From Caulobacteraceae bacterium (lineage in GTDB: Bacteria > Pseudomonadota > Alphaproteobacteria > Caulobacterales > Caulobacteraceae), in the NCBI GenBank assembly GCA_019748095.1, contig JAIEQA010000053.1, positions 1 through 45,105 on the forward strand: a stretch of 45,105 nucleotides of DNA, given 5' to 3'. The notes under the pieces are model-generated. The model was not told where the DNA came from and searched no databases. It was given only the letters and a program-made list of their open reading frames with translations. Shown piece after piece: positions 19,982 through 27,284 of this stretch (the stretch's first letter is position 1; the number at the start of each line of letters is the position of its first letter). The translations under genes and the position numbers were made by a program.

Positions 19982-21078
19982 GTGGCCGCGAACTCGCTGA
20001 GGGCGTCGAGAACGGCACGGTTCTGGTCCTCGGTGCCGATCGTGATCCGCAGGCCGTCGTGGATGCCGTAGCCGCCCACGGCGCGGACGATGATGCCTTT
20101 GGAGTTCAGATAGTCATTGGCTGCGGCAGCGGTGCGCTTCGGGTCCCTGAAGAGCACCAGAATGAAGTTCCCGGCCGAGGGCAGGACCTCAAAGCCGAAG
20201 CCGCGGAGGGCCTGGGTCAGGCGGGGCCGCCAGGTCTGGACCAGCTCACGCGAGGCAGTCTGGTGCGCCACGTCGGCGATGGCGGCGGTGGCCGCGTCCA
20301 GCCCCGGGACGGAGACGTTGAACGGCAGGCGGATCCGGTCGACGGCCTCGGCCACCGCCAGCGGGGCATAGCCGAAACCGACCCGCAGGCCACCGAGGCC
20401 GTGGATCTTGGAGAAGGTCCGGGTGACGATGATGTTGGACGCCTCGCGCGCCAGCGGCAGGGCCGTCTCCCAGTCGGCCTCGACCACGAACTCGGCATAG
20501 GCCTCGTCCACGACCAGCAGGATGTGCGACGGCAGGGCCTCGTGCAGACGGCGGATCTCCTCGGCCGTATTGTAGCTGCCCGTCGGGTTCGACGGGTTGG
20601 AGACGTAGACGATCTTCGTTCGGTCATCGACCTGCGCCAGCAGGGCGTCGACCTCGGCCTTGTAGCCCGGCTCGGGGGCCAGCTTGACCTGGGCCTCGCA
20701 GCCCAGGGCGCTGATCCGGTAGGCGAGAAAGCCATACTGGCCTGTCACGATGTTGTCGCCCGGCGACAGATAGGTCTGGTTCAGCAGGGCAAAGACCTCG
20801 TCCGAGCCGTTACCGAAAATCAGGCGGTCGGGTTCCAGCCCGTGGTGGTCGGCGACGGCTGTGCGCAGCTTGCCGGCCCGGCCGTCAGGATACAGGTGGA
20901 TCGATTTCAGCGCCGCCTCATAGGCCGCCCGGGCCATCGGGCCGGCCCCCAGGGCGTTCTCGTTCGACGACAGCTTCATCGGCTCGGCGATGCCGGCCAG
21001 CACGGACTTGCCCCCGACATAGGGGGCAATGTCGAGGATGCCGGGCTTGGGCGCAGGAGCAGTCAGGGCGTCGGTCAT
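19978..21078 (-). CDS. hisC: Histidinol-phosphate / aromatic aminotransferase
   Basis: 366 residues, fold-type I PLP aminotransferase. Seen are KLSSNENALG near the N-terminus, YVSNPSNPTGSY, VDEAYAEFV with the PLP Asp, and RTFSKIHGLGGLRVGFGYA with the Schiff-base lysine. HisC converts imidazole-acetol phosphate to histidinol phosphate. In alphaproteobacteria close paralogues also serve phenylalanine and tyrosine synthesis. The upstream gene resembles chorismate mutase, and that supports an aromatic role for this copy; I keep hisC as a family label. It is 9 bases from the upstream gene, so the two are co-transcribed. Confidence 0.88.
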   Translation of the reverse strand: MTDALTAPAPKPGILDIAPYVGGKSVLAGIAEPMKLSSNENALGAGPMARAAYEAALKSIHLYPDGRAGKLRTAVADHHGLEPDRLIFGNGSDEVFALLNQTYLSPGDNIVTGQYGFLAYRISALGCEAQVKLAPEPGYKAEVDALLAQVDDRTKIVYVSNPSNPTGSYNTAEEIRRLHEALPSHILLVVDEAYAEFVVEADWETALPLAREASNIIVTRTFSKIHGLGGLRVGFGYAPLAVAEAVDRIRLPFNVSVPGLDAATAAIADVAHQTASRELVQTWRPRLTQALRGFGFEVLPSAGNFILVLFRDPKRTAAAANDYLNSKGIIVRAVGGYGIHDGLRITIGTEDQNRAVLDALSEFAAT

Positions 21079-21087
21079 ACGGACATC

Positions 21088-21795
21088 TCAGAACAGGGGG
21101 GCGGCACCGATCACGCCCTTGAGGGCGCCGGGGGCTGCCGAAAGCCGCCCGTCTTCGGCCTGCACATAGCCCGCGAGCATGAACAGCTTCAACCCGCCCG
21201 CCGAGGTCAGGGCGCGCGCGACGAAGCCGCAGACCGCGAGGGCCTCGATGATCCGGGCCTCACCCAGCCGTGAGTCGGTGACCCAGAAGGTCCGGTCATC
21301 GCCTGTCGGCCCCGTGGGCAGGGCGGCGACCCGCAAGGCGGCGGGCAGGCCGTGGCGATCATCCGGAAGGGCAGCGATGACCCGCAACTCGGGTCGGGCC
21401 AGAAGCTTGCCCCACCACGGACGCGCGGTCGCGACGTCGATCAGGGCGTGGGCCTCCGCCGTGACCTGGACCAGAGCGGCCTCGGGATCGGCGAGCGCCC
21501 GGGCCGAAAGGCCGAACCGATCCGCGGCCAGCAGCTGGGCCGCCGGACCGGAAACCACCAGCGAAGGGCCACCATAGGCCTCAATCCGTCCCCACAGGGC
21601 GCGTAGCATGGCGGCCTGATGGACATCATCAGCCTCGGCCAGAAGGGCGCGCAGGGCCAGGGTCGAGGCGTCGGGGGAGGCCTCTGACCCGGCCGCCAGC
21701 CGCGCCGTCAGCGCCTCGATCAGGGCCTGATCCAGCTTCAGCCGCTCGGTGTCGATCCGGGGCTCTTCAAGCAGCGCGCCATGTTTACGGGCCAT
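21088..21795 (-). CDS. Chorismate mutase-like protein
   Basis: 235 residues. The N-terminal 90 or so are helical and pattern like an AroQ chorismate mutase (RIDTERLKLDQALIEALTAR, LRALLAEADDVHQAAMLRALW), though the usual Arg/Lys active-site residues are not all obvious to me. The remaining part has beta-alpha character with VIAALPDDRHGLPAALRVAA and FWVTDSRLG, unlike a simple monofunctional AroQ. It could feed prephenate to the aminotransferase encoded 9 bases downstream. This call rests partly on context; an uncharacterised Caulobacterales family remains possible. Confidence 0.5.
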   Translation of the reverse strand: MARKHGALLEEPRIDTERLKLDQALIEALTARLAAGSEASPDASTLALRALLAEADDVHQAAMLRALWGRIEAYGGPSLVVSGPAAQLLAADRFGLSARALADPEAALVQVTAEAHALIDVATARPWWGKLLARPELRVIAALPDDRHGLPAALRVAALPTGPTGDDRTFWVTDSRLGEARIIEALAVCGFVARALTSAGGLKLFMLAGYVQAEDGRLSAAPGALKGVIGAAPLF

Positions 21796-21808
21796 GCGAT
21801 CGCCGCCC

Positions 21809-22864
21809 TCAGAACAGCCGGGGGGCCGGGGCGAGGGCGAAGGGCCCGAGAAAGGTTCGACCCTCGCGGAACGTCAGCGACAGGGCAATGTCGTCGCCTG
21901 CGGGCCCTGCCACAGCGCCTGCCGCTGCGGCTCCGGCCGCGCCCGCGCGGTTGACCGCCCCGGACGGGGACCCGGCCAGACCCGCCAGGGCTGGAAGGGG
22001 TTTCACCGCCTGCAACGCAACCTCCCCCTGTAGCCGACCGTCTGCGCCGGCAGACAGCAGATCGCTGGACAGGGTCGCGCGACTTTCGCCGGCGGACAGC
22101 TCCCCCCGCACGGCGGTGAACCGGCCTCCGGCGCGGGTCCAGGCCGCGAACACACCGGCGGCATCGGGCCCCTGCAACCGGGCCGCATCCTCGACCACGG
22201 CCTCGATCTGGGCGGTCAGCTTGCCATTGCGGGCCAGACCTTCGACCGGCCCGTCCGGACGACCCTCGGCCTCGATCAGGCGGAACAGCACATCGACGCT
22301 GTCGTCGCTCCCGGGCGTGCCGGCGGGGGCCAGATGTGGCCGCAGGTAGAATTCGATCCGTTCAGCCCGGGCGATGGGAAACACCTCGGCACCCGCATGG
22401 GCGGTGAACTCGGGGCGGGCCATCTCGACCGCGACATTGGGCCAGCGCTGGGTCAGACCATGGACGCTGGCGCGGATGAACTGGCCCCGGACAGCGACCT
22501 TGCCCTTGTCGGCGCGGGTCAGGACCAGACCGTCGCCGGCGACCAGAACCCATTTGTCGGGGTTCCAGGCATTGGCTTCGGCCGCCAGATCGGGTGCCGA
22601 CAGGGCGTGGCCCGAGGGAGCGGTGATCGAGACATTCTCGGCCCCCAGCCGCACCCGGAAGGGCCAGCCGGACGTGCCGAGGCCCGTATAGGCGACGTCC
22701 CAGCCGCCGGCCCGCATGGCCTCGACCTGTGCGTCCAGCCGCTCCCGAACCTGACCGGCCAGCACGAACCACCAGACCGACCAGAGGACCAGGACGATGA
22801 GGAACAGGCCGATCGGGGCGAACAGGCCGGAGCGATTGCGGCGGATGGGAGGGGCGTCGGTCAT
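21809..22864 (-). CDS. DUF2125 membrane-anchored protein
   Basis: 351 residues from ATG 22864; a start six codons earlier at 22882 is possible. A membrane anchor sits at about 15-36 of the shorter form (GLFAPIGLFLIVLVLWSVWWF), and the rest is a long extracytoplasmic beta-rich domain with alternating strands (WPFRVRLGAENVSITAP, GEVALQAVKPLPALAGL) characteristic of DUF2125. Such proteins are common in alphaproteobacteria and their function is unknown; the beta layout recalls envelope lipid-transport domains, which is only a guess. Near the C-terminus is an alanine/glycine-rich run (about 310-330). It is the first gene of a three-gene minus-strand unit. Confidence 0.72.
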   Translation of the reverse strand: MTDAPPIRRNRSGLFAPIGLFLIVLVLWSVWWFVLAGQVRERLDAQVEAMRAGGWDVAYTGLGTSGWPFRVRLGAENVSITAPSGHALSAPDLAAEANAWNPDKWVLVAGDGLVLTRADKGKVAVRGQFIRASVHGLTQRWPNVAVEMARPEFTAHAGAEVFPIARAERIEFYLRPHLAPAGTPGSDDSVDVLFRLIEAEGRPDGPVEGLARNGKLTAQIEAVVEDAARLQGPDAAGVFAAWTRAGGRFTAVRGELSAGESRATLSSDLLSAGADGRLQGEVALQAVKPLPALAGLAGSPSGAVNRAGAAGAAAAGAVAGPAGDDIALSLTFREGRTFLGPFALAPAPRLF

Positions 22865-23130
22865 GTGATCTCGATACAGCATGACCGGGGCGATTCCACG
22901 CCCTTGCTTCAGGAACAGCGCCAGGGCGGCAGGCCGCGATGCACCGCCGCCTCAGGCTTGTGCCGCCGTTCAGGGAACGGCCGCAACCAGCGCGACGCCA
23001 GGGCCTTGGTGCCGACGTCACCGTGGTGACACCAAACCGCGATAACCCCCGCGACGACAGGGTGAAGAAAGGTAGCGGACGTGACCTTTTCTCGTCCGTG
23101 TTCCATCCCCGGCCCAAAGGATTGCCGCAT
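22865..23130. promoter_or_regulatory. Divergent intergenic region with GTCACC-N2-GGTGAC inverted repeat
   Basis: 266 bases between the DUF2125 and alkaline phosphatase starts. At 23017-23030 is an inverted repeat GTCACC-GT-GGTGAC, about 100 bases before the phosphatase ATG; related GTCACGG words recur near 41282, 41391 and 44419. AAAGGA at 23116-23121 is the phosphatase ribosome site. I do not see a convincing Pho box. Confidence 0.35.
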
Positions 23131-24336
23131 ATGCGACGGCTCCATTGCCCCATTGCCCTGATCGTCTCGGCCTGTTTCATCCTGTCCACGGCACCCGCGA
23201 TGGCACAGGACGCCGCGCATCAGCCGACCTCGTCGCAGTTCCGCGAAGGCCCGGCTGCCGCCCCCGGGAAAGCGCGGAACGTCATCCTCTTCCTGGCCGA
23301 TGCGGCCGGTGTGACGGTCCTCTCGGCCGCCAGTCTTATGGGTTATGGCGAGCCTCTTCGGCTGCATATCCAGCAATGGCCCCATCTCGGACTGAGCGAG
23401 ACCTCGCCCGTGGACGAGTTTGTGTCTGACTCGGCCAACGGCATGTCGGCGATCGTGACCGGCGTGAAGACCCACAATGGCGTCATCAGCCAGGGTCCCG
23501 ATGCTGTGCGCGGCGAGAGCGACGGCACGCCGACCAAGACCCTGCTCGAATATGCGGAGGAGCGCGGCCTTTTGACCGGTGTGATCTCGTCGCAGTCGAT
23601 TGCCGACGCCACGCCCGCAGCCAACTATGCCCACGCCAATGATCGTTCGAACTGGGGCGAGATCTTCCCCCAGGCTTTCGCGCCACGGTTCGGAGACGGG
23701 GTGGATGTCCTGTTCGGAGCGGGCCGCCAGAGGATCGGGGAACAGCTGGCCGCCCGGGGCACCAGCTTTGACGCGCTGGGCGCAGCCCACGATCGCCCGA
23801 TCTATGGTGCCCTGGCCGAAGCCCCGGCCGGGAACACCCGGCCCGTTGTCGTCGCCGACGCCCTGGATGTCCGCGCGGCGACGCTCAGGGCGCTCGATCT
23901 GCTGCAGGACTCACCGACGGGATATTTTCTGGTGGTGGAATGGGATGCACACACGGATGATCCGCGCGAGGGCCTCCAGAACGTCGTGGATTTCGACAGG
24001 CTCATCGCCGAGGTTCAGGGCCGTGTCGATCTGACCGACACCCTGTTGTTGTTCACTGCGGACCATTCCTTTGGCCTGCAGGTCGATGACGGCGCGCGGG
24101 GCGCGCCAGTCCTGGACGGCTATGACGAATGGAAGGCATCCGGCGTTGAGGGCGGCATCATCCGTCTCGAAAATGTGCTGGTCAACGACACCCATACCGC
24201 CGAGGAAGTACCTGCCCTCGCTATCGGGGTCGGTGCGGATCGCGTTCGTGGCTATTTCCCCAATACCTATCTGTTCGATGTGATGATGGGCGCCTGGGGT
24301 TGGGAGGCCGACCGGGTCGTTGCGACCCGTCCCTGA
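23131..24336 (+). CDS. Secreted alkaline phosphatase with altered metal-site motifs
   Basis: 401 residues from ATG 23131, chosen because AAAGGA precedes it and because a clear signal peptide begins there (LIVSACFILSTAPAMAQ, cleavage after AMA). The PhoA-family nucleophile region DSANGMSAIVTGVKT is intact, as are FTADHSF (Asp-His zinc ligands) and the late NDTHTAEEVP (His). Two regions deviate. The usual IGDGMG is replaced by LADAAG, keeping only one Asp. The usual VEGGxIDxxxH block reads VVEWDAH, about five residues shorter, so the Mg-binding Glu seems absent and one zinc Asp may be Glu. It would act in the periplasm on phosphate esters. Activity or a changed substrate range is uncertain. Confidence 0.85.
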   Translation: MRRLHCPIALIVSACFILSTAPAMAQDAAHQPTSSQFREGPAAAPGKARNVILFLADAAGVTVLSAASLMGYGEPLRLHIQQWPHLGLSETSPVDEFVSDSANGMSAIVTGVKTHNGVISQGPDAVRGESDGTPTKTLLEYAEERGLLTGVISSQSIADATPAANYAHANDRSNWGEIFPQAFAPRFGDGVDVLFGAGRQRIGEQLAARGTSFDALGAAHDRPIYGALAEAPAGNTRPVVVADALDVRAATLRALDLLQDSPTGYFLVVEWDAHTDDPREGLQNVVDFDRLIAEVQGRVDLTDTLLLFTADHSFGLQVDDGARGAPVLDGYDEWKASGVEGGIIRLENVLVNDTHTAEEVPALAIGVGADRVRGYFPNTYLFDVMMGAWGWEADRVVATRP

Positions 24337-24370
24337 ACCGGGTCAGGCGGACGGCCCTGAGCGCCGAACG

Positions 24371-27226
24371 TCAGGCGAGAAAACCTCGCGTCAGCTCGAT
24401 CGCCTCGACCAGCGACATCCGCTGCACTTCGGTCCCGGGCGGAAGCGCCGCGAACAGGCGCGTCGGGGTGGCGGCGTCCAGCATGACGAAGACCCCCTTG
24501 TCATCCGCCCGGCGAATCAGGCGGCCGAACGCCTGGGCGATGCGGGCGCGGGCCAGGGCGTCGTCGTAGCCTTTCGCCCCGAACTTCTCGCGGCGCGCCT
24601 TGTGCAGCAGGTCGGGGCGGGGCCATGGGACACGGTCGAAGGCGAGCAGGCGCAGCGACCGGCCAGGCACATCCACCCCGTCGCGCACGGCATCCGTGCC
24701 CAGCAGGCAGCTGTCCTGTTCGGCCCGGAAGATGTCGACCAGGGCCCCGACCTCCAGCGGATCGACATGCTGGGCGTAAAGCGGGATCTGGGCCTTCGCC
24801 AGCTCGGGCCCCAGCCGCTCGTAGACCGCCTTCAGCCGGCGGATGGCGGTGAACAGGCCCAGCCCCCCGCCGCCGGCGGCCAGGAACAGCTCGCGCATCG
24901 CCGCCGCTGTCTGACGCGGGTCGTCCTTGCCCACATCGGTGACGACAATGACCCGGCTGTTGGCGGCATAGTCGAACGGGCTTTCGACCTTCAGGGTCCG
25001 GGCCGGCTCGATCAGGCGGGCGGCCCCGGTGCGCATCCGGGCCATGCCGAACAGGTCGCCGCCGCTCGCCTCCGCGATCGGATCGGACAGGGTGGCGCTG
25101 GTCACCAGCACGCCATGGGCGGGCAGGATGACGGCGGCCTCCAGCGGCACGGTGGGGTCGATCCAGTGACGGCGCAGGGCCACGTCGTGGATGCGGCCGA
25201 AGGCGGTCTCGACCGACAGCCAGTCGACGAAATCGGGATCGGGCTGGTCGCCCGCATCCTGCAGCGCGGCCAGCATGGAGCGCCAGCCCGGCAGGGTCAT
25301 ACGGGCGCGCCGGTCGAGGCCGCGCAAAGCTCCTTCGATCCGCGCCCGGGCCGACCCGTCCAGCTCGGCCGCCTCGTCGTCGAGGATGTCCTCCAGATGG
25401 CGGGCCAGGGCCAGCAGGGGGGCCTCGACGGCGGCCAGGGCCTGGGCCGCACCGCGGGCCGTTTCCAGCAGCGGTTCCGTCGCCGGGCGCACGCCGCATT
25501 CGGTGCCGAATTCCGAGGACCCGGACGAGGCAGCCTCCGAGGTGCGGGCGCGGATCTGTTCCAGGGCCGCCATCAGGAACTGTTCGATCGGGCCGACGGG
25601 GTTCACCTCCCCCGACGGCGGGGCGATGCGGCCGGAGATGCCCTCGCCCGGCAGGGCGGCGGCGGCGCGGATGGCGTCCTGCAGCGCCTTCGCTGCCGCC
25701 TCGTTGTCGGCGCACAGGTCGCCCAGCCGCTGTTCCAGACCGCGCCCGCGTCGGCCGCGTCCCTCGGGCCCCCGGATCCAGCGCCGCAGCTCGGCCGCCT
25801 CCTGCCCCGACAAACAGGCGGAGAAGGCGCTGTCGGCCGCATCGAACAGATGGTGGCCCTCGTCGAAGACGATGCGTTTGAGGGCGGCGGTCTCCCCGTC
25901 CTGTTTCAGACCCCGCGCCGAGCGGGCCCCGTCGAAGGCGGCCTGGGTCATGACCAGGGCGTGGTTGGCGACCACCAGATCGGCCCGGCGGCTGGCGCGG
26001 ATGGTCTTCTCGACGAAACAGGTACGGTAGTGCGGGCACGCGGCGTGGACGCATTCGCCGCGCCGGTCGACCAGATTGCCGGCGCTGGCCTGCTGGCTGA
26101 CCGGGGTGGCGAACAGGCCGGGCAGCCAGCCGGGGAAGTCGCCGCCGGTCATGTCGCCGTCTCTGGAGTGCATGGCCCAGCGGCTGGTCAGGGCCAGACC
26201 GATCAGGTCGCCGTTCCCCAGCTGGGCGGCCTGGACCATATCCTGCAGGTTCAGCAGGCAGAGGTAGTTCTCCCGGCCCTTCCGGACCACGGTCTTGCGC
26301 TTGCGCTCGACGGGATCGGGCCACAGGGCGGCGCTCTCGCGGTCGATCTGGCGCTGGAGGGCGCGGGTATAGGTCGAGACCCAGGCCGCCCCCTGATTGC
26401 GCTCGGCCCAGAGCGAGGCGGGGGCGAGATAGCCGAGCGTCTTGCCCGTGCCGGTGCCCGCCTCGGCCAGCAGCATCCGGGGGCGGCCCTCCTCATTGCG
26501 GGGCGAGAAGGCATAGGCGGCCTCGGCCGCATAGTCGGACTGGGTCGGTCGGGTCTCGTCCAGGCCCGAGGCCTGAAGCAGTTTCTCCAGCCGGATGCGG
26601 GCGGATTCGGAATCGACCGGGGCCGAGCCGGCTTCCCCGCGCGGAGCCTCGTCCTCCCACTCCGGCAGGCGCGACCAGGCGTCGAGGCCCGAGCCGCGAT
26701 GCTGGCGGGCCCGGAGCGGCCCGGCCTGGAGCGCGCCGGAAACCCGCCAGGCCCAGGACCAGCCCGCGCGGCCCAGGGTCTCGGCGAGGGTGAAGGCGTC
26801 CTCGCGCAGGGGATAGGCCGGATCGGCCAGTTCACGCAGCAGGGCGGCCGCGGCCTCGCGCAGGGCCGCGGCCTGGGCCTCTGCCCCCTTCGGCTCGGCC
26901 ATGCCGAGCGCCAGCGCCAACCCTGACGGCGAGGGCGCGCAGAAGGTCGCAGGGCGGACGAAGGCCCACAGCTCCAGCACATCCAGCAGGTCGGGGGATC
27001 GGGGCGGCGGCGACAGTCCCAGCCGTCGCGCTGTCAGGCTGGCGTGGGCGACCAGCACCGGCCCGCCAAGGAACACCCCCTCGGCCGCGCCCCGCCCTAT
27101 CTTGCGCGCGCCCTCGTCGTCGCAGATCGCCCCCGCGCCCGGCGGCACGGCCAGCGCAGGCGGCAGGGCGAGCCACGGCTCGGTGCCGCTGAGGCTGCGG
27201 TTGGAGAGGACGGATTCGTCGGACAC
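24371..27226 (-). CDS. DinG-type ATP-dependent DNA helicase with Fe-S cluster motif
   Basis: 951 residues, superfamily 2, XPD/DinG branch. Walker A AEAGTGTGKT (254-263), DEAH box FDEGHHL (454-460), VLVTSATLSDP and a C-terminal QAFGRLIRR motif are present. Cysteines 323, 392, 397 and 403 are spaced like the XPD/DinG 4Fe-4S domain. The first 230 residues are not part of the helicase. VLVAHASLTARRLG and LLDVLELWAFV recall a degenerate DEDDh exonuclease domain that lacks its catalytic acids, as in DinG proteins with exonuclease fusions. The start is GTG 27226. It is divergent from the Lhr-type helicase across 58 bases. A role in unwinding 5'-tailed or R-loop DNA during repair is inferred from the family. 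Confidence 0.9.
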   Translation of the reverse strand: MSDESVLSNRSLSGTEPWLALPPALAVPPGAGAICDDEGARKIGRGAAEGVFLGGPVLVAHASLTARRLGLSPPPRSPDLLDVLELWAFVRPATFCAPSPSGLALALGMAEPKGAEAQAAALREAAAALLRELADPAYPLREDAFTLAETLGRAGWSWAWRVSGALQAGPLRARQHRGSGLDAWSRLPEWEDEAPRGEAGSAPVDSESARIRLEKLLQASGLDETRPTQSDYAAEAAYAFSPRNEEGRPRMLLAEAGTGTGKTLGYLAPASLWAERNQGAAWVSTYTRALQRQIDRESAALWPDPVERKRKTVVRKGRENYLCLLNLQDMVQAAQLGNGDLIGLALTSRWAMHSRDGDMTGGDFPGWLPGLFATPVSQQASAGNLVDRRGECVHAACPHYRTCFVEKTIRASRRADLVVANHALVMTQAAFDGARSARGLKQDGETAALKRIVFDEGHHLFDAADSAFSACLSGQEAAELRRWIRGPEGRGRRGRGLEQRLGDLCADNEAAAKALQDAIRAAAALPGEGISGRIAPPSGEVNPVGPIEQFLMAALEQIRARTSEAASSGSSEFGTECGVRPATEPLLETARGAAQALAAVEAPLLALARHLEDILDDEAAELDGSARARIEGALRGLDRRARMTLPGWRSMLAALQDAGDQPDPDFVDWLSVETAFGRIHDVALRRHWIDPTVPLEAAVILPAHGVLVTSATLSDPIAEASGGDLFGMARMRTGAARLIEPARTLKVESPFDYAANSRVIVVTDVGKDDPRQTAAAMRELFLAAGGGGLGLFTAIRRLKAVYERLGPELAKAQIPLYAQHVDPLEVGALVDIFRAEQDSCLLGTDAVRDGVDVPGRSLRLLAFDRVPWPRPDLLHKARREKFGAKGYDDALARARIAQAFGRLIRRADDKGVFVMLDAATPTRLFAALPPGTEVQRMSLVEAIELTRGFLA

Positions 27227-27284
27227 CTCAGACAGATAGCGACGAACGGGATGAAACGGAACGGGAACATGCTATATCGCACGG

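Noticed and set aside
24320..26926. 868-residue plus-strand frame opposite the DinG-type helicase
   Set aside because: Gly/Gln/Arg-rich shadow of the helicase; no domain is visible.
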